From positions 1-44,288 of the forward strand of contig JAJFJL010000182.1 in the NCBI GenBank assembly GCA_021774055.1: DNA of 44,288 nt, written 5' to 3'. This stretch comes from Nitrosomonas sp. (GTDB lineage: Bacteria; Pseudomonadota; Gammaproteobacteria; Burkholderiales; Nitrosomonadaceae). Positions 9,577-19,775 of this stretch are shown here, piece by piece. The notes under the pieces were generated by a model. The model had not been told where the DNA came from. It did no database searches and worked only from the letters and a program-made list of their open reading frames with translations. A program made the translations under genes and the position numbers. Numbering within the stretch: position 1 is the first letter of the stretch; the number at the start of each line of letters is the position of its first letter.

Positions 9577-9708
9577 ATAAATTTACCTGTAAAAGGTGTA
9601 ATTTATTACAAAATCATCAAGCTGACCCAGTGCCGTAAAATGCACCCCACTTTAAATGTAAATCGAATATTTAAGGATGTCCAAAATTTTAGTGATAAGT
9701 CGTATTTA

Positions 9709-11943
9709 TTACACCAATAGTTGCGCCATATAATCAGCAATAATAGAAGTTATTTCTTGGCGAGCCTGATTCGCATTTGATGTGTTATTAGTATCGCTAG
9801 AAATTTTCAACGCTTGCAACGCATTTTCTAATTTAACACGTTCTAACGAACCTAAACGTAACCCAACATCGTCAATAAACACACTGGTATAAATAGCCAC
9901 TCCCTCAGCGGATACTTTGGCCTGTAGTTGATCTATACCAACAGTTAATGCATTAATATCTAAATTACGATTAAGCTGGCCGATTAGTCCTTTGCTGATT
10001 TCGCTAACAATTTGGTCGGCCACAACATTGGCAACATCGCCAACTAGTTGATTTTTGATGGTGGCGTTACCATTAGGATTTGTATTTGCAATAAGTCCTT
10101 CAACAATCGCATAGAAAAACTCACCCTCTTTTTGTTTCTCCTGTGCTTTCTCTATCTCTCGGTCTCTATTTGATTGGATACCTTCGACTTCCCTTAATAC
10201 TCCGATAAAGAAGCTTCTAACTAGCGAAAGAATGATTTTTTCACGTTCAATTGCAACATCTGTAGTTACTGGGTTTTCTTGTTTTAGTGCTTGCTTGCCA
10301 AGAATAAATGCCATAGTTATTTGACTATCAAGGTGTGGATTACTTCCGTTTGTTATTGTCAATCTATCGTCTGCTAGCACTTTGTTATCTCTAGCAGCAG
10401 TACCAGCAATTGCTAGGTAAGATGCAAATGCCCTATCCCACTCCAGTTCAAGATCTTCGCTTGGGCTAGTTGTTAATGTATTTAATACTAAAGTAGTACG
10501 GTTTAGAACAGTCATTGCAAAAACACGCTGAACTGTTTTATCAATAACTTGAGCTGCTAAATTAGCGTTAACATCATTCTTTATATCTGTAATAGCAGAT
10601 AAAATAATGTTATTCAAATTCAAGCCAAATAGTTGATCAACAAATTGGGTTAGCTGTTGCAATTCCCCGGTATAAGCCTCGGTGATAGCATCAGCATCAA
10701 TCGGTGATTGTCGTCTTAATGTACCAATAGCCTGAAAAGCTGAAACCGCCGAATCAATAAAAGCAGTATCATTAGTTTTATTATATTCAGCTAGTTCTAA
10801 TTCATTTTCATAGTTTTCTAAAATATCGTTAATGGTTTGACGTCTAGCATCAGCGATAGAAACATCACCAGTACTGCTGGCTACTTTTAAGTCACTGATG
10901 GTGGCATCTAAATCATTTTTAACCTCAGTGCCTAAACGTAATTCAAGATCAGGGAGAAAAATGTTTGTGTAAAGCCTAGCCTCTTCTGCAACAATCATTG
11001 CACGCTCACGATCATTGCCAACACTTGATTCATTTGCGTTCAATTCACCCTTAACACGGCCAATAAAACCTTTGCTTATTTCACTGATAGCAGAGTCAGC
11101 AGCGACATTCGATATATTTTCAGTCAACTGAGATTTAATTAATATATTCCCAACAGGATTATCACGTGACACAAATTCTTCGATAATACGATAGAAAATT
11201 TCTCCCTCTTTTTGCTTTTCTAGAGCGACGTCTACCTCTCTATCACGATTTGAAATAACACCTTCTAATTCTCGTAATACACCAATTACATAGGCTCTAA
11301 CCAATGAAAGTCTAATCACTTGACGTTCAATCCCAATAGTAAGCCTATCCTCATCTAGATTTATTTTATTTAAAGCTGCTTGGCCGCGCAAAAAAGCTGC
11401 TGCTATATCTGTATCAAGTGCAGGATTACTTCCTGTTTCAATTGATTGTCTATCCGCAGTTAGAATCTTATTCTCTCTAGCAGCAGTTCCTTTAATCGCT
11501 TCAAATGCTGCGGTCGCTTCGTCCCAGATTAGATTCAATTCTTCGCTAGACTTAGTATCAAAATCATCACGTACTGAAGTGATACTTTTTAGAATTATTT
11601 GAAAGAAAACCCGCTGCACTGTTTTATCAATAATTTGTACAGCTAATCTAGGCTCATTATTATTTCTGATCGCATCAATAGCCGCTAAAATATAACTATC
11701 TAGATGTAAGTTAGAGTTTGTGTCTACTTGTTGTGTCAGTGTTTGCAATACACCGGCATATTCTTCAGCAATTGCTTCTGCATCAATAGGGTTTTGTCTG
11801 CGTAACTCGCCAATTGTCTGGAAAGAAATAACTGCTGGTTTGATAATATCCTCGGCATCTGCTGCAAAAGATGCTTGCAGTCCACCTAAGAAAAACATAA
11901 AAGACAAACTTAGATAAGCAATAAACTTAGCAATATAACGCAT
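9709..11943 (-). CDS. Secreted protein with two tandem ~370-aa repeats, unknown function
   Basis: Signal peptide MRYIAKFIAYLSLSFMFFLGGLQASFAADA; each half repeats AFQAIGTLRRQSPIDA / IIDKTVQRVF / GTAARxNK / GSNPxLD / VLRE(L/V)EGxxSNRDRE / EKQKEGExFY / SEISKG(F/L)IG. Confidence 0.9.
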   Translation of the reverse strand: MRYIAKFIAYLSLSFMFFLGGLQASFAADAEDIIKPAVISFQTIGELRRQNPIDAEAIAEEYAGVLQTLTQQVDTNSNLHLDSYILAAIDAIRNNNEPRLAVQIIDKTVQRVFFQIILKSITSVRDDFDTKSSEELNLIWDEATAAFEAIKGTAARENKILTADRQSIETGSNPALDTDIAAAFLRGQAALNKINLDEDRLTIGIERQVIRLSLVRAYVIGVLRELEGVISNRDREVDVALEKQKEGEIFYRIIEEFVSRDNPVGNILIKSQLTENISNVAADSAISEISKGFIGRVKGELNANESSVGNDRERAMIVAEEARLYTNIFLPDLELRLGTEVKNDLDATISDLKVASSTGDVSIADARRQTINDILENYENELELAEYNKTNDTAFIDSAVSAFQAIGTLRRQSPIDADAITEAYTGELQQLTQFVDQLFGLNLNNIILSAITDIKNDVNANLAAQVIDKTVQRVFAMTVLNRTTLVLNTLTTSPSEDLELEWDRAFASYLAIAGTAARDNKVLADDRLTITNGSNPHLDSQITMAFILGKQALKQENPVTTDVAIEREKIILSLVRSFFIGVLREVEGIQSNRDREIEKAQEKQKEGEFFYAIVEGLIANTNPNGNATIKNQLVGDVANVVADQIVSEISKGLIGQLNRNLDINALTVGIDQLQAKVSAEGVAIYTSVFIDDVGLRLGSLERVKLENALQALKISSDTNNTSNANQARQEITSIIADYMAQLLV

Positions 11944-12001
11944 ACAACATCTCCATTTATAATAAAAACAAACGGCAATATATAATAATGCAAGAGCTAA
12001 T

Positions 12002-12020
12002 GCAAATGATAACTATTATT
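12002..12020. promoter_or_regulatory. Putative Fur box upstream of the tandem-repeat secreted protein
   Basis: GCAAATGATAACTATTATT matches 14/19 of GATAATGATAATCATTATC; 59 bp upstream of the start codon at 11943. Confidence 0.55.
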
Positions 12021-12060
12021 ATTTGTATTGGACAGATAAATACCTCAAGCAAATAAAATA

Positions 12061-12696
12061 TTATGTAAAAATAGTTATCCCTGACTCTTCTAATAATTGT
12101 GCTGTTTCAAACAGAGGTAAACCTACTACTCCACTATAACTACCTTTTATTTCAACAATGAAGGTGGCGGCTATTCCCTGAATTGCGTAGGCGCCAGCTA
12201 CATCATATGTTTCGTTATTAGCTAAATAAGCATGAATCTCAAGTTTACTAATTTCACGGAATCTTACCGTTGTTGTAGAAATACGTACTTGTGTTTTTTC
12301 GTGAACAGTAAGTGCAATTGCGGTTAAAACTTGATGAGTATTGCCAGAAAGTGTGGTTAATATATCCTCGGCATGCGCAAGATTTTTTGGTTTTCCAAAA
12401 ATAGAGCCATCTATGGTAGCAACTGTGTCTGCCGCTAATACAGGTAGAACCGGTAAGTTACGGTGCATTACTCGTCTCCATCCTTGTTCTGCTTTAGTGT
12501 GAGCGACACGATAAACATAATCAGTAGGTGATTCATTAGGAAGGTATGTTTCATCAATATCGACAGGCCTATTGAGCGCTTCTCGCATTAATAATATGTT
12601 ATGTTTTACCTTAATTTGTTTTAGTAATTCACGTCGACGAATGCTACGTGAAGCAAGGTATATTTCGTTTTTTGGAAAGGCCATATTAAATAACAC
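12061..12696 (-). CDS. maf: Maf family nucleoside triphosphate pyrophosphatase
   Basis: YLASRSIRRRELLKQI, LAADTVATIDGSIFGKPKN, AGAYAIQGIAATFIVEIKGSYSGVVGLPL. Confidence 0.93.
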   Translation of the reverse strand: MLFNMAFPKNEIYLASRSIRRRELLKQIKVKHNILLMREALNRPVDIDETYLPNESPTDYVYRVAHTKAEQGWRRVMHRNLPVLPVLAADTVATIDGSIFGKPKNLAHAEDILTTLSGNTHQVLTAIALTVHEKTQVRISTTTVRFREISKLEIHAYLANNETYDVAGAYAIQGIAATFIVEIKGSYSGVVGLPLFETAQLLEESGITIFT

Positions 12697-12742
12697 TTTG
12701 AAATTAAATAACTATAACTACGTATAGAGCCTAGTAAAAATA

Positions 12743-13228
12743 TTACCCACGATGATAAGGGTGTTGTTTAATGATCGATAGTGCACGATATAACTGTTCG
12801 GCTAGAAGAACACGTGCGAGACCATGTGGCAATGTCATTGCAGATAGTGCAAGTTTTTCATTTGCTGTGTTTTTAATCTTAGGGTGCAAGCCATCTGCAC
12901 CACCAATTATAAATACAATATCCCTGCCCTCCCCCATCCATTTGGCTATATTTTCTGCTAATTGAACAGTAGACCATTGTTTGCCATGTTCATCTAAAAC
13001 AACTGTATGACATTTGGCGGGTAATCCAATACGAATACGGTCACATTCAGAAGACAGAATTTGTTCAGTATTTTTACCGCTACTACGTTTTTCTGGCTTA
13101 ATATTTATCGAATTGATGATTACTTCATGAGGCAATCTTTTGGCATATTCGGTAAAACCAGTTTCTACCCAAGACGGCATTTTGTTAGCAACAGATAATA
13201 TATGAAACTTCATGTCGTATTTACACAA
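12743..13228 (-). CDS. rlmH: 23S rRNA (pseudouridine1915-N3)-methyltransferase RlmH
   Basis: [64 protein letters not shown]. Confidence 0.96.
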   Translation of the reverse strand: MCKYDMKFHILSVANKMPSWVETGFTEYAKRLPHEVIINSINIKPEKRSSGKNTEQILSSECDRIRIGLPAKCHTVVLDEHGKQWSTVQLAENIAKWMGEGRDIVFIIGGADGLHPKIKNTANEKLALSAMTLPHGLARVLLAEQLYRALSIIKQHPYHRG

Positions 13229-13259
13229 GGCGAAGAATAGTAATTAGGCATGAACTATT

Positions 13260-13634
13260 TCAATGATAAGTTATAGATTGGCTATCATTTTCTTCCGCTG
13301 CTGCTGTTTCAGAGCTATCAGTCCATAACTCCTCTAAATTATAATATTCTCGTGTAACTGGCAGCATAATATGTACTAACGCATCACCTAAATCAACTAA
13401 TACCCATTCGCCCGTTTGCTCACCTTCTACGCTATATACGACCCCACCTGCAGCTTTTATTTTTTCTCGAACGTTGTTTGCTAATGCTCTAGTTTGTCGA
13501 TTTGAAGTTGCACTAGCAATAATCATATAATCAAATAATGCGGTCATTTGATTAACTTTAATCACTTTTATATTATCAGCTTTAATTTCTTCAAGTGCGG
13601 CAACAGCTGTGGTTATTAATTCATTAGATTTCAT
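13260..13634 (-). CDS. rsfS: Ribosome silencing factor RsfS
   Basis: FDYMIIASATSNRQTRALANNV, GEWVLVDLGDALVHIMLPVTREYYNLEELW. Confidence 0.95.
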   Translation of the reverse strand: MKSNELITTAVAALEEIKADNIKVIKVNQMTALFDYMIIASATSNRQTRALANNVREKIKAAGGVVYSVEGEQTGEWVLVDLGDALVHIMLPVTREYYNLEELWTDSSETAAAEENDSQSITYH

Positions 13635-14317
13635 TCTGCTCCTGGGGAATACAATTGGTTAGTTCTAATATATTCAAGTACCGTATCGGGAAGTAAATAA
13701 CGTGTACTTTTACCTGTTAAAAGATTTTGACGGATAGTAGTGGCAGAAATATCCAGCAAAGTGGTTGGTGCGATAAAAATTCGTCCATGCGACGATTCTT
13801 TGAGCGATTTGATACAAAATTCTTGTCGTTGTTTAAATTCTTTATTTAATGCTTTTGGTAGCGTGTTGTTATTAATTGTTGATAAATAACCTGGGCGGTC
13901 AACAACAATAAGGTGGCATAGCTTAAATATTTCCTGCCAAGCGTACCATTCAGAGAAACGTATAAAAGCATCAGCACCCATAATAAAACACAACGCCAAA
14001 TTTCTTTCTGTTTCATCTCTTAGTTCACGTAATGATACAACGCTATGGCTTTCACCAGGGCGAATAGTTTCACGTGTATCTAGGATAAATTTTGGATTAT
14101 TTTGAATTGCTGCACGTAGCATCGCGGTACGATGAAAGCTTGAGGTATTAGGTTTGCCACGTAATCGAGGTAATCCTGCAGGAATGAAACGTAAGCTTTG
14201 GAGATCAACAGCTTCGATTAGTTCTTCTGCCACACGTAAATGACCGTAATGGATAGGGTCAAAGGTTCCACCATAAATACCAACTAGAGAAAAAGTTTCA
14301 GAATCAGCTGCATACAT
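13631..14317 (-). CDS. nadD: Nicotinate-nucleotide adenylyltransferase
   Basis: GIYGGTFDPIHYGHLRVAEE, ISATTIRQNLLTGKSTRYLLPDTVLEYIRTNQLY. Confidence 0.95.
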   Translation of the reverse strand: MYAADSETFSLVGIYGGTFDPIHYGHLRVAEELIEAVDLQSLRFIPAGLPRLRGKPNTSSFHRTAMLRAAIQNNPKFILDTRETIRPGESHSVVSLRELRDETERNLALCFIMGADAFIRFSEWYAWQEIFKLCHLIVVDRPGYLSTINNNTLPKALNKEFKQRQEFCIKSLKESSHGRIFIAPTTLLDISATTIRQNLLTGKSTRYLLPDTVLEYIRTNQLYSPGAE

Positions 14318-14327
14318 ACAGTGGTGT

Positions 14328-15626
14328 CTATAACAATGCTAAACGCATATCAGTTAATACGCTAGCTAAATAGACGGTAAAGCGTGCAGCAGAAGCGCCA
14401 TCAATTACACGATGATCATACGATAAAGAAAGTGGCAACATCAAACGTGGAACAAATTGGTTATCTACATAAACAGGTTTCATGCTGGCACGAGAAACTC
14501 CAAGAATTGCTACTTCTGGTGCATTAATAATAGGGGTAAAAGCTGTACCACCAATACCACCTAAACTAGAAATAGTGAAACCTGCACCTTGCATATCACT
14601 TGGTTTTAATTTGCCATCCCGTGCTGAAATAGAAAGATTGTTAAGTTCCTTTGCAATAGCAATTACACCTTTCTGATCTACATCTTTAACCACTGGTACC
14701 ATTAAGCCATTTGGTGTATCTACCGCAAAACCAATATGATAGTAATGTTTGATGACTAGATTTGTAACGCCATTGTCATCATTTAAAGAAGCATTAAACT
14801 CTGGGAATTTTTTTAATGTAGTAAGTAGTCCTTTCATTAAAAAAGCTAACAGAGTAAGTTTAATATTATCTTTTTTAACCGATTGATTGGTTTTTTTACG
14901 CAGTGTTTCTAAATCCGTAATATCAGCCTCATCAAATTGAGTAACATGTGGAATCATTACCCAGTTACGATGTAAGTTCTTACCGGTAATTTGTTTAATT
15001 CTAGATAACGGTTTTAATTCAATCGGACCAAACTTGGCAAAATCAATTTGCGGCCATGGTAATAAATCAAAAGGTCCGGCAATATCTGGGTCACCTTGAG
15101 ATTTTAGTAACTTAGTTTTAACATATGCTTGCACATCTTGTTTAAGAATTCGCTGTTTAGGCCCACTACCTGTAAGCAAACTTAAGTCAACACCTAGTTC
15201 ACGTGCAAACCGCCGTACGGCAGGTCCAGCGTGTGGCTTAGATAAAACTGTATTACTTAATATGGCATCATCTGCTAGTAATTGAGGATTTTGTTGTGTT
15301 GTTACAGAATCAGTAGTAATCGTTGTAGCTTCTATGGGAGTGCTCACTATTGGTTTATCTGTGGTAGTAGCCCCTTTATTTTCAGCATCAGCAACTTCTA
15401 CTAGCAGAATTTGTGTTCCTGCTGATACTTTATCATTTGGCTTGACATTTATTTCTTTGATGACACCAGAAAAAGGTGCAGGTATTTCAATGGTTGCTTT
15501 ATCTGATTCCAGAGTTAACAGTGGATCTTCATATTTTATTTTGTCACCGATTGTTACCAGAACTTCAACAATCGGTACATCTTTGAAATCACCAATGTCA
15601 GGAATTAATACTTTCTTAATTTCCAC
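14328..15626 (-). CDS. aceF: Dihydrolipoamide acyltransferase (E2 of pyruvate dehydrogenase complex)
   Basis: Single lipoyl domain with LESDKATIEIPAP, subunit-binding domain, catalytic LSLSYDHRVIDGASAARF. Confidence 0.93.
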   Translation of the reverse strand: MEIKKVLIPDIGDFKDVPIVEVLVTIGDKIKYEDPLLTLESDKATIEIPAPFSGVIKEINVKPNDKVSAGTQILLVEVADAENKGATTTDKPIVSTPIEATTITTDSVTTQQNPQLLADDAILSNTVLSKPHAGPAVRRFARELGVDLSLLTGSGPKQRILKQDVQAYVKTKLLKSQGDPDIAGPFDLLPWPQIDFAKFGPIELKPLSRIKQITGKNLHRNWVMIPHVTQFDEADITDLETLRKKTNQSVKKDNIKLTLLAFLMKGLLTTLKKFPEFNASLNDDNGVTNLVIKHYYHIGFAVDTPNGLMVPVVKDVDQKGVIAIAKELNNLSISARDGKLKPSDMQGAGFTISSLGGIGGTAFTPIINAPEVAILGVSRASMKPVYVDNQFVPRLMLPLSLSYDHRVIDGASAARFTVYLASVLTDMRLALL

Positions 15627-15918
15627 CGCAAATTTTCCTTAAGTCGTATTGACGCTAAAAAGTTGCGAATAAAAAATACGGGATCGCTATGACTAGGTTG
15701 TCCCGAGTTGTTTATTGAGCCTAAAAAGAACTAAATTGTTGTCCAGGTTGCGCCAATTTTAATCTGTCGGCTGAGTATAATACAATCTCAAAGGATAGTG
15801 CACAATCACCTATTATTATGTTTTAAATATGATCAAGTATTCTTGTGTTTCATTAAGGATAACTAAAATAAAGAATTAGTTTAAGGTAAAATGCGATATT
15901 TTGACTGGATTGATAATC

Positions 15919-16800
15919 ATGCTTAAAGGCAGCTTGGTTGCTATTGTTACACCCATGAACAAAGAGGGTGCGTTAGATCTTGAAAGTTTTCGGAAGTTGA
16001 TTGATTTTCATGTGAATCAAGGTTCAGATGGTATTGTTGTTGTTGGAACAACTGGTGAGTCGCCAACGGTAGATTTTGATGAGCACTATTTGTTGATGCA
16101 TACTGCAGTTGATCATGCTGCAGGACGAATACCAATTCTAGCTGGTACCGGTGCTAACTCAACACGTGAAGCGATTGATTTGTCTAGTCACGCCTATGAC
16201 GCTGGGGTGGATGCATGCTTATCTGTTGCGCCATATTATAATAAACCGACGCAAGCTGGATTATTTCAACATTTTAAAGCAGTGGCAGAAGCTGTTGATC
16301 TTCCGCATATTCTATATAATGTTCCTGGCAGAACAGTGGCTGATATTGCAAATGATACAGTCCTGCAGTTGGCACAGATTCCAAATATTGTTGGTATTAA
16401 AGATGCAACAGGGGATGTTGGTAGAGGTTGCGATTTATTACATCGTGTTCCTGATGACTTCGCTGTTTATAGTGGTGATGATGCTAGCGCCCTGGCAATT
16501 TTGTTGTTAGGTGGACATGGAGTGATATCTGTTACAGCTAACGTAGCACCAAAAATGATGCATCAAATGTGTAATGCAGCATTTGCTGGTGATTTGGTAA
16601 CTGCACGTTACACAAATAATAAATTGCTAAGATTGCACCAAGACTTGTTTGTTGAAGCTAATCCAATTCCGGTTAAGTGGGCGGTTGCACAGATGGGTCT
16701 AATAGGCGATGACATTCGTCTTCCTTTAACACCATTATCTAGTCAGTATCATCAACTTGTCAGAGAAGCAATACGTCTGGCTGAAATTCATGTGGACTAA
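15919..16800 (+). CDS. dapA: 4-hydroxy-tetrahydrodipicolinate synthase
   Basis: [58 protein letters not shown] track begins at an upstream TTG (15901); ATG at 15919 preferred. Confidence 0.96.
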   Translation: MLKGSLVAIVTPMNKEGALDLESFRKLIDFHVNQGSDGIVVVGTTGESPTVDFDEHYLLMHTAVDHAAGRIPILAGTGANSTREAIDLSSHAYDAGVDACLSVAPYYNKPTQAGLFQHFKAVAEAVDLPHILYNVPGRTVADIANDTVLQLAQIPNIVGIKDATGDVGRGCDLLHRVPDDFAVYSGDDASALAILLLGGHGVISVTANVAPKMMHQMCNAAFAGDLVTARYTNNKLLRLHQDLFVEANPIPVKWAVAQMGLIGDDIRLPLTPLSSQYHQLVREAIRLAEIHVD

Positions 16801-17961
16801 ATGATAGAGACGTTAACTATGAAATGGCAAAAGGTAATCATATCGGGCATAACATTAGCATCATTATTAGTGATAACAGGGTGTAGCCTACTTTCAGAAG
16901 AAGATAAATTTAATTATAAATCAGCTGGAAAGCTACCTCCATTGGATATTCCGCCAGATTTGATTGCACCTTCTGCAGACGAACGTTACGCAATTCCAGA
17001 TACCAGTCAGTCAGGTAGCGCGACTTACTCTACATACAACCAAGGAACAGGTGATCAGCCGCGATCAACAGCATTGTCACCTTCAGTACTACCTTTATCT
17101 GGTGATGGTGTACATATTGAACGTGCAGGTACACAACGTTGGCTAGTTGTTCCGCAAGAACCAGAAATAGTTTGGCCAGTAGTAAGGGAGTTTTGGCAAG
17201 AATTAGGCTTTCTGATAAAAACAGAAGAGCCTGAAACCGGCATAATGGAAACTGACTGGGCAGAAAGTCGCGCCAAGATACCTCAGGGTGTTGTGCGTAA
17301 TCTTCTTGCTAGGGTTGTAGATAGCTTATATTCAACCGCAGAACGAGATAAATTTCGTACACGTTTAGAGCGTGGAGAAAATGGTACAACTGAAATTTAT
17401 ATTAGTCACCGAGGAATGGATGAAGTTGTTGAAGGTGGAAGTACACAGCGCACTGTTTGGCAGCCTCGCCCGGCAGATCCAGATATGGAAGCTAAAATGC
17501 TCACGCGGTTAATGCTACGTTTTGGTGTTGAACAAGAACAATCAGAGTTGGAATTAGCCACACTACAAAATACCTCTCAAACACGCGCATATATTGACAA
17601 AACCCATAAAGATATTTTAGTTGTTAATGAAGCATTTGATCGTTCATGGCGGCGTGTTGGGTTGGCACTAGATCGTATTGGTTTTACAGTTGAAGATAGG
17701 AATCGTTTGGAAGGTGTTTATTTTGTACGTTATATCAATCCAGACTTAGATACACATAAGACTGGCACTGATGATGGAATTCTATCTAGACTTGTATTTT
17801 GGCGTAAAGATGCTGAAAAAACAGCAGAAAAACATCTTATTAGTGTTAAAGAAACCGGAGCAAATAGCAGTCATGTCAAAGTTTATGATGAAAATAATAA
17901 ACCGGTTGATTTGAATACAGCAAGTCGAATTCTTAATTTATTGCATGATCAACTTAGGTAA
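16801..17961 (+). CDS. bamC: Outer membrane protein assembly factor BamC (lipoprotein)
   Basis: Lipobox-like LLVITGCSLL, SAGKLPPLDIPPDL, duplicated helix-grip architecture, immediately 3' of dapA. Confidence 0.9.
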   Translation: MIETLTMKWQKVIISGITLASLLVITGCSLLSEEDKFNYKSAGKLPPLDIPPDLIAPSADERYAIPDTSQSGSATYSTYNQGTGDQPRSTALSPSVLPLSGDGVHIERAGTQRWLVVPQEPEIVWPVVREFWQELGFLIKTEEPETGIMETDWAESRAKIPQGVVRNLLARVVDSLYSTAERDKFRTRLERGENGTTEIYISHRGMDEVVEGGSTQRTVWQPRPADPDMEAKMLTRLMLRFGVEQEQSELELATLQNTSQTRAYIDKTHKDILVVNEAFDRSWRRVGLALDRIGFTVEDRNRLEGVYFVRYINPDLDTHKTGTDDGILSRLVFWRKDAEKTAEKHLISVKETGANSSHVKVYDENNKPVDLNTASRILNLLHDQLR

Positions 17962-17993
17962 CACGCTGTTCTTTAGGAAGTAAAGTCGTGCAA

Positions 17994-18048
17994 TCTAAAT
18001 CCGGCCAGTAATTGTATCTATTCTGTACAATTTCTGGCCGGATTTAGA
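17994..18048. terminator. Long hairpin downstream of bamC
   Basis: TCTAAATCCGGCCAGTAATTGTA and TACAATTTCTGGCCGGATTTAGA, 22/23 paired around a 9-nt loop. Confidence 0.6.
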
Positions 18049-18667
18049 TTTAATAACTGGTTGGTATTTGTACTCATTTCTTCGTTATGAAAATAATATT
18101 GTTGTTATACACTATCGGCTTGCTAGTACGGCGCTGAAGATTGATGCAATTAAGTGTGATGTATTGATGTTTTTTGTAAAATAACAATAAAATATTTATA
18201 TTTATTAAAACTTTTTTATTTTAAACATATACCCTTTTAAATCATCTCGTTATCATACTTATTGTTACAGTTATTTGTTTTATTTTTAATAGATAAATTA
18301 AAAATCTATATAAAATTTATTTTTTTTCTAAAGTTATGCTTGATATGGCCGTAGGATGGATGTAAGTGGTTTTATTATCATTTGCAGTTTTAGGCAAAAG
18401 CAAGTTATTTTAAAGTTTTTGTTTCTTATTGATTCATTCAAAAATAATATGCTCAAGGAAATGGAGCGTATTTCTGCTAGTTAACTCCCTGCATCGCAAA
18501 TACTTTTGCATTCTATGTCAGTAAAACTCCTATACGTAATTGGAAAGAAAACTGACATTTATTTTGGTTGTACCTCTATTTACTTTAAATTGTCCTAGGT
18601 TCAGAATGGCATTCAATGGTTCATGCATATTTGTGTTCCTAAATTTAACAGGATAAGAGGTGTCAAA

Positions 18668-18985
18668 ATGGAAACCAGCCAAATTTTAGACGAAATTAAA
18701 GAAATTAACCTTGGGTATATGTTGTTAGCACAGCAGTTGGTGCGAGATGATAAAGTTACCGCGATCTATAGATTGGGAATTAGCCAAGAGGTTGCCGATA
18801 TCATAGAGCGACTTAGTTCTAGTCAGCTTTTAAAAATGGCAACTACCAATATGCTGTTATGTCGTTTACGGTTTGATGATCATTTGATTGCAGAGATGCT
18901 TTCAGGTCACGGTAGAGGGCAAGCTGTTTCACAATCTCATGCTGCAATATTAATGGCCGGAGAACCAGCAGAAACAATTACCTGA
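18668..18985 (+). CDS. flhD: Flagellar transcriptional activator FlhD
   Basis: ILDEIKEINLGYMLLAQQLVRDDKVTAIYRLGIS; precedes flhC. ATG at 18668 has an RBS-like aggataagagg upstream. Confidence 0.93.
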   Translation: METSQILDEIKEINLGYMLLAQQLVRDDKVTAIYRLGISQEVADIIERLSSSQLLKMATTNMLLCRLRFDDHLIAEMLSGHGRGQAVSQSHAAILMAGEPAETIT

Positions 18986-19005
18986 TTTCGTAAGGAGTTG
19001 ATACC

Positions 19006-19542
19006 GTGCGTAATAAAAGTATTTTAACTGAAGCAAAGCAAATCCAACTTGCGACCGAGTTAATCAAATTAGGTTCTCGATTGCAAGTGTTGGAAGTTTA
19101 CTCTGATTTAAGTCGCGAAAGACTGGTGAGGTTATATAAAGAAATCAGGGGCGTTTCTCCGCCAAAAGGCATGTTGCCATATTCAGAAGATTGGTTTACA
19201 AGTTGGCAGCCTAATATGCACTCAACGCTTTTTATTAGTATTTATAATTATCTTGTAGCCAACGCAGATATCCGCGGAATTGATGCAATTATTAAAAGTT
19301 ACAAGTTATATCTTGAGCACATTGAGACAAACAATCTTCAATGTATTTTAAGTATAACGCGAGCATGGACACTTGTAAGGTTCTTGGAAAGCAACGTATT
19401 ATGTTTAGCTCCATGTATTAAATGTGGTGGTGAGTTTATTGTACACTCGTTAGAAATACATTCCAATTATGTCTGCGGACTATGTAATATTCCATCCCGT
19501 GCTGGAAAGACAAAAAAAAATAAAAAGCTGGCTACTGTTTAA
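19006..19542 (+). CDS. flhC: Flagellar transcriptional activator FlhC
   Basis: LATELIKLGSRLQVLEVYSDLSRERLVRLYKEIRGVSPPKGMLPYSEDWF; Cys cluster CIKCGGEF...CGLC; GTG start. Confidence 0.95.
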   Translation: MRNKSILTEAKQIQLATELIKLGSRLQVLEVYSDLSRERLVRLYKEIRGVSPPKGMLPYSEDWFTSWQPNMHSTLFISIYNYLVANADIRGIDAIIKSYKLYLEHIETNNLQCILSITRAWTLVRFLESNVLCLAPCIKCGGEFIVHSLEIHSNYVCGLCNIPSRAGKTKKNKKLATV

Positions 19543-19637
19543 AAGTTAAATTAATTGATTGATTTTAGTAATAGTTTTACATAAGATTAGCATTCAGACC
19601 TTACAATCAGCTAAGCATTGCTATTCTGTTACAGTAA

Positions 19638-19659
19638 CTGGAAAATTATTTTTTTCCAG
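19638..19659 (+). terminator. Putative terminator after flhC
   Basis: CTGGAAAA-ttattt-TTTTCCAG hairpin with T-rich arm. Confidence 0.5.
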
Positions 19660-19775
19660 AAAATAGTACATGAAAGTTTTATTTACTAGCTACTGAAATT
19701 ATTTCATGCCTAGTTAATGGCTTCCTTCCGTTATAATGGTGGGTTTTCAGTGTTACTATTTATTCCCCTCCCCCT

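Larger units (their letters stand above)
8376..9634 (-). mobile_element. Decayed IS1-like insertion sequence, interrupted by MITE family 2
   Basis: Terminal inverted repeats GGCATTGGGTCAGCTTGG (8376) and GGCACTGGGTCAGCTTGA (revcomp, ending 9634); transposase remnants on the minus strand between them. Confidence 0.8.

Noticed and set aside
8376-9634. Target-site duplication for the IS1-like element
   Set aside because: The flanks (…TCTCATTATT and GTAAAATGCA…) show no convincing 8-9 bp direct repeat.
16151-16510. 119-aa ORF on the plus strand inside dapA
   Set aside because: Out of frame with a well-supported dapA gene; composition looks like a shadow ORF.
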